DNA of 64,000 nt from Pseudomonas fluorescens (GCF_902498195.1 NZ_CABVIY010000003.1:310001-374000), one strand, 5' to 3'; positions 17,037 through 26,524 are shown, numbered from the stretch's first letter. A program made the numbers and translations. Notes: generated by a model from the letters alone, not told the origin.

Positions 17037-18800
17037 TCAATGCCCACCCACCACCATATGACTGAACGGCGCCACATAAGCCTGCAACGTCACCAAACCA
17101 CCGACCAGGATCGCCAGAATGATCGAGTGGAAGAACACATAGCGCAGGATTTCCCCTTCATGCCCGTACCAGCGGGTGGCGGTAGAGGCGACCACGATCG
17201 ATTGCGCATCGACCATCTTGCCCATGACCCCGCCGGAACTGTTGGCGGCGGCCATCAACACCGGGCTCAATCCCAGCTGCTCGGCGGTGACTTTTTGCAG
17301 CCCGCCGAACAGCACGTTGGAGGCCGTGTCGGAGCCGGTCAGCGCCACGCCGAGCCAGCCGAGCAGGGTGCCGAACATCGGGTAGAAAATCCCCGTCGCG
17401 GCGAAGGCCAGGCCCATGGTGGCGTCCAGCCCGGAGTAGCGCGTGAGGAAACCGAGGGCAAGCATCGCGGTGATGGTGATTAACGAGTAGCGCACCACCC
17501 AGATCGTGCGCAGGTATTGGTGAATCAGCTGCGGGATGGTGTAGCCCATCAGCAGGCCGCCGACAATCGCGGCCAGCAGGATGCCGCTGCCGGTGGCGGT
17601 GAACCAGGTGAACTTGTACACCGCGTCTTCGGTTTTAGGCGCCGGCACAACCGGCGGGACCTTCTCGATTTGCTGGTGAATCGTGGCGAAGGTCAGGACC
17701 GGGGCGAAAACCGGGTTGGCTTCGCGCAGCGGTTTTCCCTGCGGGTCGAGCTTGGCCGAACGGGTGGCCGGGTCGATCGCCGGGCGGGTGTCGAACATGT
17801 TTTTGAAGCCTTGGGTGCCCCAGGCGAAGACGAAGACGGTAAGAATGATCCACGGCATCCACGCGCGCATCACCGCCTTTTTCGAGTCGCTGGCAAACGC
17901 AGCGCTCGGTTCGGTCTTGCTGGCGTATTCGTCATCGATTTTCGAGTTGTCGACCCGCCCGGTGAGCGCGGCGGAGGTGTGCACGGTGGCCGGCTTCCAG
18001 ACCCGCAGGAAACCGGTCAGGCACGCCATGGAAATCAGCGCGGCGATCACGTCCACCAGCATCGGCCCGTGATAGTTGGACACCAGGAACTGCGGGATGG
18101 CAAAACTGACCCCGGCGACGAGGATCGCCGGCCAGATTTCCAGCATCTTGCGCCAACCGGCGAAGGCCCAGATCAACCAGAACGGCACGATCACCGAGAA
18201 GAACGGCAGCTGCCGGCCGACCATCATCGACAACTCCATTTCATCCAGCCCGGTGACTTTGGCCAGGGTGATGATCGGCGTGCCCAGGGCGCCGAACGCG
18301 ACCGGCGCGGTGTTGGCGATCAGCGCCAGGCCCGAGGCGGCCAGCGGTGAAAAACCCAGCCCGATCAGAATCGCCCCGGTCACCGCCACCGGTGTACCGA
18401 AGCCGGCGGCTCCTTCGAAGAAGGCGCCGAAGCAGAAGGCAATCAGCAGCAGTTGCAGGCGGCGGTCGTCGGTGATTCGCGCCAGGGAGTCCTGCAGCAC
18501 TTTGAACGAGCCGTTTTCGGTGGTCAGCCTGTGCAGGAAAATGATGTTCAAGACGATCCAGCCAATGGGCAACAGGCCGTTGGCGGCGCCGTACAACGCC
18601 GCCGAGCCTGCCATGTTGGCGGGCATGCCGAAGGCGAAGATGGCGATCACCAGCGCCGAGGCCAGGGCGAGCAAGGCCGCCAGGTGTGCCTTGACATGGA
18701 AGAACGCCAGGGCGGCCAGCATCACCACCACGGGGACGGCGGCCATCAGGGTTGAAATCACCGGGTTACTGAACGGATCGTAGACTTGCTGCCAGACCAT
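17037..18800 (-). CDS. lldP: LctP-family L-lactate/glycolate permease
   Basis: 587 residues with about 13 membrane segments. LctP-family signatures include CFGAFFEGAAGFGTPVAVTG near residue 150 and NSSGGVMGKMVDAQSIVVA near the C-terminus. It imports L-lactate, D-lactate or glycolate by proton symport. Its position upstream of glcDEFG on the same strand, without lldD or a lactate regulator, makes glycolate the likely main substrate (the role of GlcA in E. coli), but sequence alone does not separate these. Confidence 0.92.
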   Translation of the reverse strand: MVWQQVYDPFSNPVISTLMAAVPVVVMLAALAFFHVKAHLAALLALASALVIAIFAFGMPANMAGSAALYGAANGLLPIGWIVLNIIFLHRLTTENGSFKVLQDSLARITDDRRLQLLLIAFCFGAFFEGAAGFGTPVAVTGAILIGLGFSPLAASGLALIANTAPVAFGALGTPIITLAKVTGLDEMELSMMVGRQLPFFSVIVPFWLIWAFAGWRKMLEIWPAILVAGVSFAIPQFLVSNYHGPMLVDVIAALISMACLTGFLRVWKPATVHTSAALTGRVDNSKIDDEYASKTEPSAAFASDSKKAVMRAWMPWIILTVFVFAWGTQGFKNMFDTRPAIDPATRSAKLDPQGKPLREANPVFAPVLTFATIHQQIEKVPPVVPAPKTEDAVYKFTWFTATGSGILLAAIVGGLLMGYTIPQLIHQYLRTIWVVRYSLITITAMLALGFLTRYSGLDATMGLAFAATGIFYPMFGTLLGWLGVALTGSDTASNVLFGGLQKVTAEQLGLSPVLMAAANSSGGVMGKMVDAQSIVVASTATRWYGHEGEILRYVFFHSIILAILVGGLVTLQAYVAPFSHMVVGGH

Positions 18801-18979
18801 GTTTCACCTCTGCTTCTTATTGTTGGAAATGCAGACCCCAGGGGGGAGGTGGCTTGTAGTATAGGTGGCATTGCGCCGCTGTCAGGCGCTGCCTTTTGTC
18901 TCGTCAAACAGCGCTGTTTCGGTGGCCTGAGCTAGCATGGCCAGTAGAGTCAATCACCAGCCACGGGAGGAAAGTCGCG

Positions 18980-19216
18980 ATGACAGAGCGTCATGAGGAG
19001 CACAAGGAGACGCTGTCGAACGGATGCAGCATCAGGGTCAAGGCCGAAATCCTGAAAGACGGTTCGTTGGGCATGTTTATCGGTGTCTACCGGCCGGACG
19101 GCTCGGTCATCGACGAGAATCACGACCCCAAGCCGCACATGCTGGACATGGAGGCGGCGATGGATTGGGGGATCGACATTGCCAAGGGGATTGGCAATAG
19201 CCAGCGCACATTGTAG
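18980..19216 (+). CDS. Conserved small hypothetical protein, 78 aa
   Basis: Starts at ATG 18980 behind GGGAGG (8 nt); an upstream in-frame ATG at 18896 has no ribosome site. Acidic and soluble, with no signal peptide or membrane segment. Residues such as GMFIGVYRPDGSVIDE suggest a small beta-rich fold. Family not recognised. It is isolated between divergent lldP and a REPIN. Confidence 0.75.
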   Translation: MTERHEEHKETLSNGCSIRVKAEILKDGSLGMFIGVYRPDGSVIDENHDPKPHMLDMEAAMDWGIDIAKGIGNSQRTL

Positions 19217-19220
19217 CCGC

Positions 19221-19314
19221 TGTGGGTGGGAGCGGGCTTGCTCGCGAAGGCGGTGTGTCAGCCAACATTGATGTTGAATGTTAAACCGTATTCGCGAGCA
19301 AGCCCGCTCCCACA
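19221..19314. repeat. REPIN
   Basis: GTGGGAGCGGGCTTGCTCGC with its inverted complement CGAGCAAGCCCGCTCCCACA across a variable centre. It lies 3' of the small hypothetical gene. Confidence 0.9.
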
Positions 19315-19348
19315 TGTTGATTCGGTTCCTATAGGGATGCAGGCGTTG

Positions 19349-20887
19349 TCAGATGGCTGATCTGCGGGCCGACGCGCCGGAAAGACCGGCTGGCTGGGTC
19401 AAAGGCTTCGAAAATTTCCACGCATCCCCCGCCGGCGCCGTGCCTTTGTCGTACGGCTTGCCCAGCAGCATGTAGACCAGGCCCGCGCCCATCACCACCA
19501 GGGTGGTCAGGATCATCGAGTAATTGATGTACCACGCGGCGTCCGGCGAACGCGGCCAGACCATGTTGACGATGGCGCACACACCATAGACCAGCGCGGC
19601 CAGGTTGACCCACAGGCCCCAGGCACCGAGGGTGAACTGGCCGTTCGGGCGCCAGCCCTTGGCGCGGGCGATCAGGGCCGCGACCACGATCAGCTGGAAC
19701 GCCACGTAGATCCCGATGGCCGCAAAGCCGACGATGGTCGCCACGGCATCGGCCATGAACATGCCCAGGCAGACGATCGCCGCCGGCACCAGACCACTCA
19801 CCAGCAACGCGAACGACGGCACGTGATTGGCCGACAGGCGCTTGAACAGCGAGCTGCCGACGATCATTTCGTCCCGGGCATAGGCGAACAGCAGCCGGCT
19901 GGCGGCCGCTTGCAGGCTCAGCACGCAAGAGATGAACGAGACCATCACCACCGCCATCACGAGGCGCGAACCCACCGGGCCAAACGCATTGGCGAGGATC
20001 GTGGCGACCGGGTCGGTGTCTTCGCCGGCCAGGACCTTGGCCATGTCCGGCACCGAGAGGATTAACGCCAGGCAGGCGAACATCGCCGCCGCGCCGCCGA
20101 TGTAGATGGTCATGCGCATGGCCTTGGGGATGCGCTTGCCCGGGTTCGGGGTTTCTTCGGCGACATCACCGCAGGCCTCGAAACCGTAGTACTGGAACAG
20201 GCCGGCCAGCGATGCGGCGAGGAACGCCGGCAAGTACGAACCGTTCACTTCCAGGTTGAAGGTGTCGAACAGCACGCTGATCGGCTGGTGGCGCTCGAAG
20301 ATCAGCAGGTAGCCGCCCACCAGGATCGCCCCGACCAGTTCGCAGAGAAAGCCGAACATCGCCACCCTTGCGAGCAGCTTGGTGCCCACCAGATTCAGCC
20401 CAGTCGAGAGCAGGATGATCGCCAGGGCGATGCCGATATTGGCCTCGGGACCGGGTTTGAAACCCATCATGATTGCCAGGTACGGCCCGGCACCCACCGC
20501 GACCCCGGCGATGGTGGCGCACAGGGCCCAGGCATACACCCAGCCGACCATCCACGCCCAGCGCTTGCCCACCAGGCGACGGGCCCACGGGTAGACGCCA
20601 CCGGAAATCGGGAACTGCGAAACCACTTCACCGAAGATCAGGCACACCAGCATCTGCCCGGCGCCGATCAACAGGTAAGACCAGAACATCGGCGGGCCGC
20701 CGGCGGCCAGGCACAGGCCGAACAGGGTGTAGACGCCGACGACCGGCGAGAGGTAGGTAAAGCCCAGGGAAAAGTTCTCCCACAGGCTCATGCTGCGATT
20801 GAAATCCGAGCTGTAGCCCAGGGCGCGGAGTTGTTCCGCATCCTGATCGGCGCTGGCGCTTGCACGCGGGTTGGATGAGCCACTCAT
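19349..20887 (-). CDS. APC-superfamily amino acid/amine permease
   Basis: 512 residues with 12 predicted membrane segments and the APC early motif GFTYLSPVVGVYTLFGLCLA followed by GEVVSQFPISGGVYPWARRL. It carries amino acids, amines or related cations across the inner membrane. It follows the N-demethylase operon on the same strand, separated by 152 bp containing a REPIN, so it may be the uptake system for the methylated amine or for the product; this is inferred from position only. Confidence 0.88.
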   Translation of the reverse strand: MSGSSNPRASASADQDAEQLRALGYSSDFNRSMSLWENFSLGFTYLSPVVGVYTLFGLCLAAGGPPMFWSYLLIGAGQMLVCLIFGEVVSQFPISGGVYPWARRLVGKRWAWMVGWVYAWALCATIAGVAVGAGPYLAIMMGFKPGPEANIGIALAIILLSTGLNLVGTKLLARVAMFGFLCELVGAILVGGYLLIFERHQPISVLFDTFNLEVNGSYLPAFLAASLAGLFQYYGFEACGDVAEETPNPGKRIPKAMRMTIYIGGAAAMFACLALILSVPDMAKVLAGEDTDPVATILANAFGPVGSRLVMAVVMVSFISCVLSLQAAASRLLFAYARDEMIVGSSLFKRLSANHVPSFALLVSGLVPAAIVCLGMFMADAVATIVGFAAIGIYVAFQLIVVAALIARAKGWRPNGQFTLGAWGLWVNLAALVYGVCAIVNMVWPRSPDAAWYINYSMILTTLVVMGAGLVYMLLGKPYDKGTAPAGDAWKFSKPLTQPAGLSGASARRSAI

Positions 20888-20961
20888 GTTATTTCCTCAT
20901 TATCAATGGCAGTGGATTGCGGTGCTGGCGGGTTGGACCGCCAGTTCACGGATACCTCGAA

Positions 20962-21032
20962 CCTGTGGGAGCCAGCCTGCTGGCGATGGCGGTCTTGGGG
21001 TCGCCATCGCCAGCAGGCTGGCTCCCACAGGG
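20962..21032. repeat. REPIN (TGTGGGAGCCAGCCTGCTGG variant), short spacer
   Basis: Inverted pair with core TGTGGGAGCCAGCCTGCTGG, a third sequence variant. The centre is only about 20 bp, so the whole unit forms one long hairpin between the heme oxygenase gene and the permease. Confidence 0.88.
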
Positions 21033-21039
21033 GATAGCG

Positions 21040-22062
21040 TCAGGCTTTGGTTTCGTCGTCGTACTGCGACAGCCACTCAACGGCAGCATCGCGATACCTG
21101 CTGAAGCCCTTGTAATCCACCAGTTGCTGATTCAGGTCCCGCAGCACGCGGTGCATGCGCCGGGCCCAGGCGGGATGGGTGGCGATGTCTTCCAGGCTCA
21201 GCAGGTAGGTGCGGATCGGAAAGACGATGGCGTTGCTGCGCGGCAGGCGGTGCAATGGCTGCAACTCGATGCGCAGGTACACCAGTTTGCCGGCGTTTTC
21301 GGCAGTGACGATGGTCCGGTCCGGCGCCCATTCCGGCAGGCTCTCGGCCGACACTTCAAGGCGCGGATTAACCGTCAGCGACCAGTTCAGGCGGCGCACC
21401 GGATGGCCGGTGCGCAGGCGCAGCAGGAACTTCAGGGCGCGGTCGAGCATGCCGATTTCCTTCACCAGCGGCACCGGGCCGTGGAACTCTTCCCAGCTCA
21501 TGCCGAGGTTGAAACGCAGCGAATAATCGGCGCGCTGGGTGGCAATGCCCGCACCCCAGTACAACGTGCCGTCGCGTTCTTCCTGCAAGACCCAGTCGCC
21601 CTGGGCCTGGCGGGTCACGTATTCCATCGGCTCATAGGGCAGGGTGGCCGGGTCGCCGAAGGTGAAACGATCGTCGATGCCCAGCAGGCGGTTGGTCCAG
21701 TGCCATTGGCGGCCTTCACGCTCAAGGCTGAAGTACTGCGGGTAGTCGCGGGCGTAGGACTCCATGATCAATTCCAGCAGGTCCCATTGCGCCTCCATCA
21801 TGTGCGGCGCCGAGACGTAGTGCATGCCCGGGTCTTTCTCCAGGGTGATCGCGCGGTCGCGGCACTCGCTGATGTAGTGCTCGTCGATATCGAACGCCGC
21901 CCGGAACGCCCCGTCGCCCACCGAGACATGCGGCTCGAGGTTCATCGAGTACATGTAGTCGTCATCGGGGAACGGGAAGGGGGCGCGGGCGATGGTTTCC
22001 GGGCTGTTGGCGAAGGTGTAGTCGTCGCGGTAGGTTTCGTCGGGATTGAATTGGATATTCAT
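21040..22062 (-). CDS. Heme-dependent oxidative N-demethylase family protein (DUF3445)
   Basis: 340 residues from ATG 22062. The sequence matches the DUF3445/HODM alpha-subunit family by its opening (FPFPDDDYMYSMNLEPH) and by blocks around FNLGMSWEEFHGPVP and VNPRLEVSAESLPEW. Characterised members are PAS-like heme proteins that use O2 to demethylate secondary amines such as dimethylamine, releasing formaldehyde. The gene lies 17 bp downstream of the reductase gene. The exact amine is not defined by sequence. Confidence 0.85.
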   Translation of the reverse strand: MNIQFNPDETYRDDYTFANSPETIARAPFPFPDDDYMYSMNLEPHVSVGDGAFRAAFDIDEHYISECRDRAITLEKDPGMHYVSAPHMMEAQWDLLELIMESYARDYPQYFSLEREGRQWHWTNRLLGIDDRFTFGDPATLPYEPMEYVTRQAQGDWVLQEERDGTLYWGAGIATQRADYSLRFNLGMSWEEFHGPVPLVKEIGMLDRALKFLLRLRTGHPVRRLNWSLTVNPRLEVSAESLPEWAPDRTIVTAENAGKLVYLRIELQPLHRLPRSNAIVFPIRTYLLSLEDIATHPAWARRMHRVLRDLNQQLVDYKGFSRYRDAAVEWLSQYDDETKA

Positions 22063-22079
22063 GTTTTTTTCTCCGTCGA

Positions 22080-23048
22080 TCAGAGGTCGATGACCAGGCG
22101 ATTGCATTTGGCGCGGGATACGCAGGGCATGATTTTCTTGCGGCCGTTCTTGTCCTCGTCAGACAGCCAGTCATCGCTGTGCAGCAACTCGCCGTCGAGC
22201 TCCAGTACCTCGGTTTCACAGTGCCCACAGGCGCCACCGCGACACAGGTAAGGCATGCTGTAGCCGGCGGCTTCCACCGCTTCGAGCATGGTCTGGTCGG
22301 GGGAAACCTCGATAGTGGTGCCGCTGCGACCGAGGGTGAAACTGAAGGCCTCGCCGCCGCTGCTCTGCTCAAGGAAGCGCTCGAAGTGCACGTGGCTGTC
22401 GGTCCAGCCCAGGTCGCGGGCGCAGGCGAGCGTGGCGTCGATCATGCTGTCCGGGCCACAGGCATAGACGTGGCTGCCGAGCGGGCGATCCGCGAGGATC
22501 CGGCCGATGTCCATGCGTGATTCGATGCCCTTGCGGTACAGGTGAACCTGTTCGCCGTAGGTGGCCTGCAACTCGTTGCCCAGCTGCGCATGTGCTTCGC
22601 CACGCACCGCGTAGTGCAGTTCGAACGGCACCTTGCTCAGGCGCAACTCTTCCAGCTGGGAGATCACCGGGGTGATGCCCACGCCGCCGGCGATGAACAG
22701 ATGCAGGCGCGCCTGTTTGATCAGCGGGAACAGATTGACCGGGGGCGTGACTTCGATCAGGTCGCCCTCGTTGACGTTGTCGTGCAACGCCATGGAGCCG
22801 CCGCGACCGCTGTCGACCCGGCGCACGGCGATCTGGTAACTGCTGGTGTCATAGGGCGAGCTGAGCAGCGAATAGGGGTTGCGCAGGGTGTTGTTGCCGT
22901 TGCCGATCAGCACCACGACGTGGCTGCCACCGGAGAAGGCCGGCAGGTGCGCGCCGCTGGGAGCGACCAGGGTGAAGCGCTTGATTTGCGGGGTCACCGC
23001 TTCGATGCGGGCTACGCGCAGATTCAATGTCCCATTGTTCTGGCTCAT
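22080..23048 (-). CDS. PDR-type oxidoreductase (flavin reductase with C-terminal 2Fe-2S), N-demethylase electron donor
   Basis: 322 residues from ATG 23048, chosen for GAGGAG upstream and the 4-bp ATGA overlap with the preceding gene; longer frames are read-through. The N-terminal ferredoxin-reductase FMN/FAD domain contains RNPYSLLSSP, the NAD domain contains GGVGITPVISQ, and the C-terminal plant-type ferredoxin domain contains CRGGACGHCE plus a later Cys. This is the phthalate-dioxygenase-reductase order (vanillate demethylase reductase type). It would pass electrons from NAD(P)H to the heme subunit. Confidence 0.92.
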   Translation of the reverse strand: MSQNNGTLNLRVARIEAVTPQIKRFTLVAPSGAHLPAFSGGSHVVVLIGNGNNTLRNPYSLLSSPYDTSSYQIAVRRVDSGRGGSMALHDNVNEGDLIEVTPPVNLFPLIKQARLHLFIAGGVGITPVISQLEELRLSKVPFELHYAVRGEAHAQLGNELQATYGEQVHLYRKGIESRMDIGRILADRPLGSHVYACGPDSMIDATLACARDLGWTDSHVHFERFLEQSSGGEAFSFTLGRSGTTIEVSPDQTMLEAVEAAGYSMPYLCRGGACGHCETEVLELDGELLHSDDWLSDEDKNGRKKIMPCVSRAKCNRLVIDL

Positions 23049-23650
23049 GTATCGAGCTCCTCGGCTGGGGGCAATTCGCCCGGTACTTCGGCATCGGCCT
23101 TGACCGCCTGAAACGCCGCCAGGCGCCGTGAATAGTGGTCGCGCACCACCAGCGTCAGGCCGCAACCAGGGCAGTCGTAGAGGCGCTGGGTGACGTTTTC
23201 GGTGTAGGTGTCGCAGTGCACGCACCAGACGCGGCGCACCAGGGTGCCGGAGTGTTCGCGCAGGACTTCGTCACGGTTCAGGTCGAAATGCGTGGCCACT
23301 TGCATGGCACTGCCGAGGAAGCTTTCGGAACCGGCCAGGTACAGGCGGGTGCCCATGCGGGCGTCGATCAGCAGCGCCTTGAGCGCCTCGATCAGGGCCT
23401 GGTTGGACGCGAGCACCTGCAAGGGCAGGTGCGGGTGTGCCTGCTGCAATTGAGCGAGAAAGTCCTGGCCGGAGAAGGACTCCTGGGAGTACAGCAGGGT
23501 GATGGGCCGATCCAGGCCGGCCATGTCGTCCAGCAGGCGCAACATGGCGCGCCCGCCGCTGCCTTGCCCGGCAACGATATGCCGCCTGCCGCCCGGCAGC
23601 GGTTGCAACCGGTCATAGACCGGCCGGCTTTTGATCCCGGTGATCAACAT
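23045..23650 (-). CDS. Dimethylamine monooxygenase subunit DmmA-like protein with zinc ribbon
   Basis: 201 residues, AGGAGG upstream. First gene of the three-gene N-demethylase operon. The N-terminal 130 residues resemble a reductase-like alpha/beta fold (HIVAGQGSGGRAMLRLL); the C-terminal part carries paired cysteines (VWCVHCDTYTEN and YDCPGCGLTL) typical of a small zinc or iron site. It belongs to the family named after DmmA of the Pseudomonas dmm system; the individual function is not established. Confidence 0.8.
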   Translation of the reverse strand: MLITGIKSRPVYDRLQPLPGGRRHIVAGQGSGGRAMLRLLDDMAGLDRPITLLYSQESFSGQDFLAQLQQAHPHLPLQVLASNQALIEALKALLIDARMGTRLYLAGSESFLGSAMQVATHFDLNRDEVLREHSGTLVRRVWCVHCDTYTENVTQRLYDCPGCGLTLVVRDHYSRRLAAFQAVKADAEVPGELPPAEELDT

Positions 23651-23705
23651 TCTTATTATTCCTCCTGGCTAGCGAGCCCCACGATGGTGGGATGCGGATA
23701 GCAGG

Positions 23706-23721
23706 AGCACAGGGCGTGCCA
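23706..23721 (-). promoter_or_regulatory. Sigma-54 promoter of the N-demethylase operon
   Basis: The minus strand reads TGGCACGCCCTGTGCT with the invariant GG and GC 10 bp apart. The -24 half is a perfect match and the -12 half lacks one T. It lies about 56 bp before the first ATG of the operon. A sigma-54-dependent activator is encoded directly upstream. Confidence 0.7.
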
Positions 23722-23840
23722 AGTTATTAACTTGTTGAATATAAAAGGATTATTGTTTTGGTGAGGGCTGGGGGCAGGCAGAAGTAACTAGATATGTATG
23801 CGTTTTCGCAGCGGTTAAGCGAAATCGAAGAAGGGTAAGG

Positions 23841-23938
23841 CCCCTGTGGGAGCGGGCTTGCTCGCGAAAGCGGTTTGACATGCAAGATAGACAGTGACTG
23901 ACACACCGCTTTCGCGAGCAAGCCCGCTCCCACAGGGG
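23841..23938. repeat. REPIN
   Basis: CCCCTGTGGGAGCGGGCTTG with its inverted complement ending GCTCCCACAGGGG. It lies between the N-demethylase promoter and the stop of the sigma-54 activator gene. Confidence 0.9.
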
Positions 23939-23969
23939 CCGAGTCAGGTTGGAGGGTGGGGCAGGGGCT

Positions 23970-25397
23970 TCAGTCGCGCTGAAGCTTGCGGATCAAGGTG
24001 CCGATATCGATGCCCAGGTGCTGCGCCGCCTTGCGCTTGCTGCCGCACAACGCCACGGCCTGGAGGATGACCTGGCGTTCGAATTGTTGAACCTGGAGCT
24101 TGAGGTTTTGTTCCGGATCGTCTTGATCCGCCATCGCCCCTTTTGCCGGTTCCCGGGCACGCGCCGGTGCGAGCAGTTCAGCCGGCAAATGCTGCTCCTG
24201 TGCCTCGTCGTCCGCGAGCACCGCCAGGCGTTCGAAGATGTTCACCAGTTCCCGAACGTTGCCGGGGAAGTCATAACCCATCAGGCGCTTGCGACAGCCG
24301 GCCGACAGGCTCAGCGAGGGCTCGCGGTCAACGTTGATGCGGCTTAGCAGAATGTCGATGAGAAACGGCAAGTCATCCAGATGCTGGCGCAGCGGTGGAA
24401 TTTCTACCGGCAACACCGCAAGGCGGTAGTAAAGGTCGGCACGAAATTCGCCGGTGCTGACCAGATGACGCAGGTCCTTGTTGGTGGCGGCAATCACCTG
24501 GACCTGCACGGTTTTGCTCAACGGCGAACCGACCGACTGGATGGTGCTGTCTTCGAGAAACTTCAACAGCTTGGCCTGGACATGCAGGGGGATTTCACCG
24601 ATTTCGTCGAGGAACAAGGTGCCGCCCGAGGCCGCCTCGATATAGCCCTGCTTGCCGCCTTGCAGGGCGCCGGTAAACGCGCCGCGCTCGTACCCGAACA
24701 TCTCCGATTCGAACAGGCTCTCCGGAATGCTCCCGCAGTTCACATGAATGAACGGCCGGTCGCCCCAACCGGCCGCCCGGTGAATGTGCCGGGCGATGGC
24801 GGTCTTGCCGACCCCCGGCTCACCCAGCAGCAACAACCGTGCGCGTCGGCGAAACGCACGCACGCCGGTATCGGCGATGCTCGACAGTTGCGGCGAAAGG
24901 TGCAGGGCATTGTCCTGGGGGTCGCGCAGGCCTTGCGGCTCCACCGGCCGACTGCCCAGGGTCGGGCGACGTTGTGGCTGGCTGCCGTCGACATCTTTCT
25001 GGGTCAACATGCGGAACGGCTTTTCGTAGGCCCCCGTGGGAATCGCGTGGGTGCTGCTGAGCAAGACCCGACCTTCGCGCGAGCGGGTCAGCGCGTGGTT
25101 GCCGCCACGGTTCAAGGCTGTCAGCAAGTCGTCGTAGTTCAAGGCCGAACGCTGGAAGAAATCACGCTCGGACAGGCCCACAGCCTGCTGTTTCGACAAC
25201 CGGTTGACGCGCTCGGCGGCCAGGTTGAGAAACCGCACCCGACCTTCGCCATCGGTGACGATCAACGCGTCGCTGAAGCTGTCGAGCAGCGCGTGCAGGG
25301 CCGGGGTCTCCAGCAATGCGCCGAGCACTTCGCTACTGGCATTGACCGAAGAGCGCATGCCCATCTGCAGCGTCGGGGGCAGGTTGGTGTCTTTCAT
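23970..25397 (-). CDS. Sigma-54-dependent transcriptional activator with N-terminal PAS domain
   Basis: 475 residues. PAS domain at about residues 35-110 (FSDALIVTDGEGRVRFLN), AAA+ domain from about 170 with Walker A GEPGVGKT, the sigma-54 contact motif GAFTGA and Walker B GGTLFLDE, and a C-terminal Fis-type helix-turn-helix (KRKAAQHLGIDIGTLIRKLQ). No receiver domain, so it is not a classical response regulator. Its start overlaps the stop of the PAS protein by 4 bp. The sigma-54 promoter of the N-demethylase operon lies just downstream and is its probable target. Confidence 0.92.
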   Translation of the reverse strand: MKDTNLPPTLQMGMRSSVNASSEVLGALLETPALHALLDSFSDALIVTDGEGRVRFLNLAAERVNRLSKQQAVGLSERDFFQRSALNYDDLLTALNRGGNHALTRSREGRVLLSSTHAIPTGAYEKPFRMLTQKDVDGSQPQRRPTLGSRPVEPQGLRDPQDNALHLSPQLSSIADTGVRAFRRRARLLLLGEPGVGKTAIARHIHRAAGWGDRPFIHVNCGSIPESLFESEMFGYERGAFTGALQGGKQGYIEAASGGTLFLDEIGEIPLHVQAKLLKFLEDSTIQSVGSPLSKTVQVQVIAATNKDLRHLVSTGEFRADLYYRLAVLPVEIPPLRQHLDDLPFLIDILLSRINVDREPSLSLSAGCRKRLMGYDFPGNVRELVNIFERLAVLADDEAQEQHLPAELLAPARAREPAKGAMADQDDPEQNLKLQVQQFERQVILQAVALCGSKRKAAQHLGIDIGTLIRKLQRD

Positions 25398-26524
25398 GGG
25401 TGCAACTCTTCGGCGTGGCGAACGCCCTGGCTTTGCCGGAACACCGCGACCCGCCAGGCCACGCCCTCACGGATCAGAATCCGCGAGCAATGCACATTAA
25501 AGTGGCGTTCGCGCCCGCCCAGGTCGGGCAGCGGCAAGCTGTGCCAGGTGCGCTCGGGCAGGGCATTGTCCAGCAGCAAGCGGGCGATGCCGGCGCCATG
25601 GGTGATGCCGAACGTTTCTTCGAACGCGGCGTTGCGCCATTGCGGTTGCAGTTGTTCATCGATCACCAGCACCGCGTCGGGCACCGCGTCGAACACCCGG
25701 CGCAGGGCATCGATGCGCTGCTCGGCGTCGTGTTGCATGCGCAATTCCTGGCTGACGTCGCGAATGCTGCCCCACATCCGCAGCAGCTGGCCGTTGACGA
25801 TGGTCGCCCGCACGTCGTTTTCCACATAAGCCGGCGAGCCGTCATGCCGGCGATCCACCGAGAGGGCGCAATCGACACTGAACCCGGCCTCGATCAGGCG
25901 CCGCACAAACTCTTCGTTGGCCGGACTGCGCGGCCAGTACAGGCGCACCGGTTGCTGGTTGAAATCGACATCCGAGGGCATCTCGTAGACCTCGGCCATG
26001 GCGCGGTTGCACAGGCGCCAGTGGGAGTCGTTTTCGAACACCTGGCGGACGATTTCATCCGGCGTATGGTTGATGTCCACCGCCTCGGCGAACTCGATGC
26101 ACCAGTAGGCGACCTTGGCGCTCTGCAGCATCTGGCTCATCACTTCATTGGCGTTGTGCATTTCCCGCAATCGATGGCCCAGTATCCCCAAGGGGATTTT
26201 CAGCAGGTGCAGGCGTGCCGGTTGCACCGCCCGCCACTCCAGCAAGCCGCTGGCGACCACGTGCAACAACCCGCCGTTATGGCGGATCAGGGTCAGCTCC
26301 AGGCTGTAGACCTGCTCGTCGGCCGGCGGGTTGGCGAACAGCGCTTGCAGGGTGCGCAGCGAGTCGATGCTGAACAGGCGTTCGATCGGTTGATCGAGCA
26401 GTTCTTCAGGCGCATAACCCAATTGATCGCTCAGGCTGGCGGACAGGCTGACAAGGTGCCCGTCAGCACTCAGGGTGCTGGTCAGGGGCGGGGCTTTATG
26501 GGCCAGCAGATTCAGGATATCCAT
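25394..26524 (-). CDS. Stand-alone multi-PAS sensor protein
   Basis: 376 residues with two to three PAS-type regions (N-terminal SLSDQLGYAPEELLDQPIE; middle with a PAC-like GSIRDVSQELRMQ; C-terminal FDAVPDAVLVIDEQLQPQWR) and no kinase, GGDEF, EAL or DNA-binding output. It is translationally coupled (ATGA) to the sigma-54 activator, whose own N-terminus is also a PAS domain. Most likely it senses a ligand or redox state and passes the signal by direct contact; that is inference. Confidence 0.85.
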   Translation of the reverse strand: MDILNLLAHKAPPLTSTLSADGHLVSLSASLSDQLGYAPEELLDQPIERLFSIDSLRTLQALFANPPADEQVYSLELTLIRHNGGLLHVVASGLLEWRAVQPARLHLLKIPLGILGHRLREMHNANEVMSQMLQSAKVAYWCIEFAEAVDINHTPDEIVRQVFENDSHWRLCNRAMAEVYEMPSDVDFNQQPVRLYWPRSPANEEFVRRLIEAGFSVDCALSVDRRHDGSPAYVENDVRATIVNGQLLRMWGSIRDVSQELRMQHDAEQRIDALRRVFDAVPDAVLVIDEQLQPQWRNAAFEETFGITHGAGIARLLLDNALPERTWHSLPLPDLGGRERHFNVHCSRILIREGVAWRVAVFRQSQGVRHAEELHP

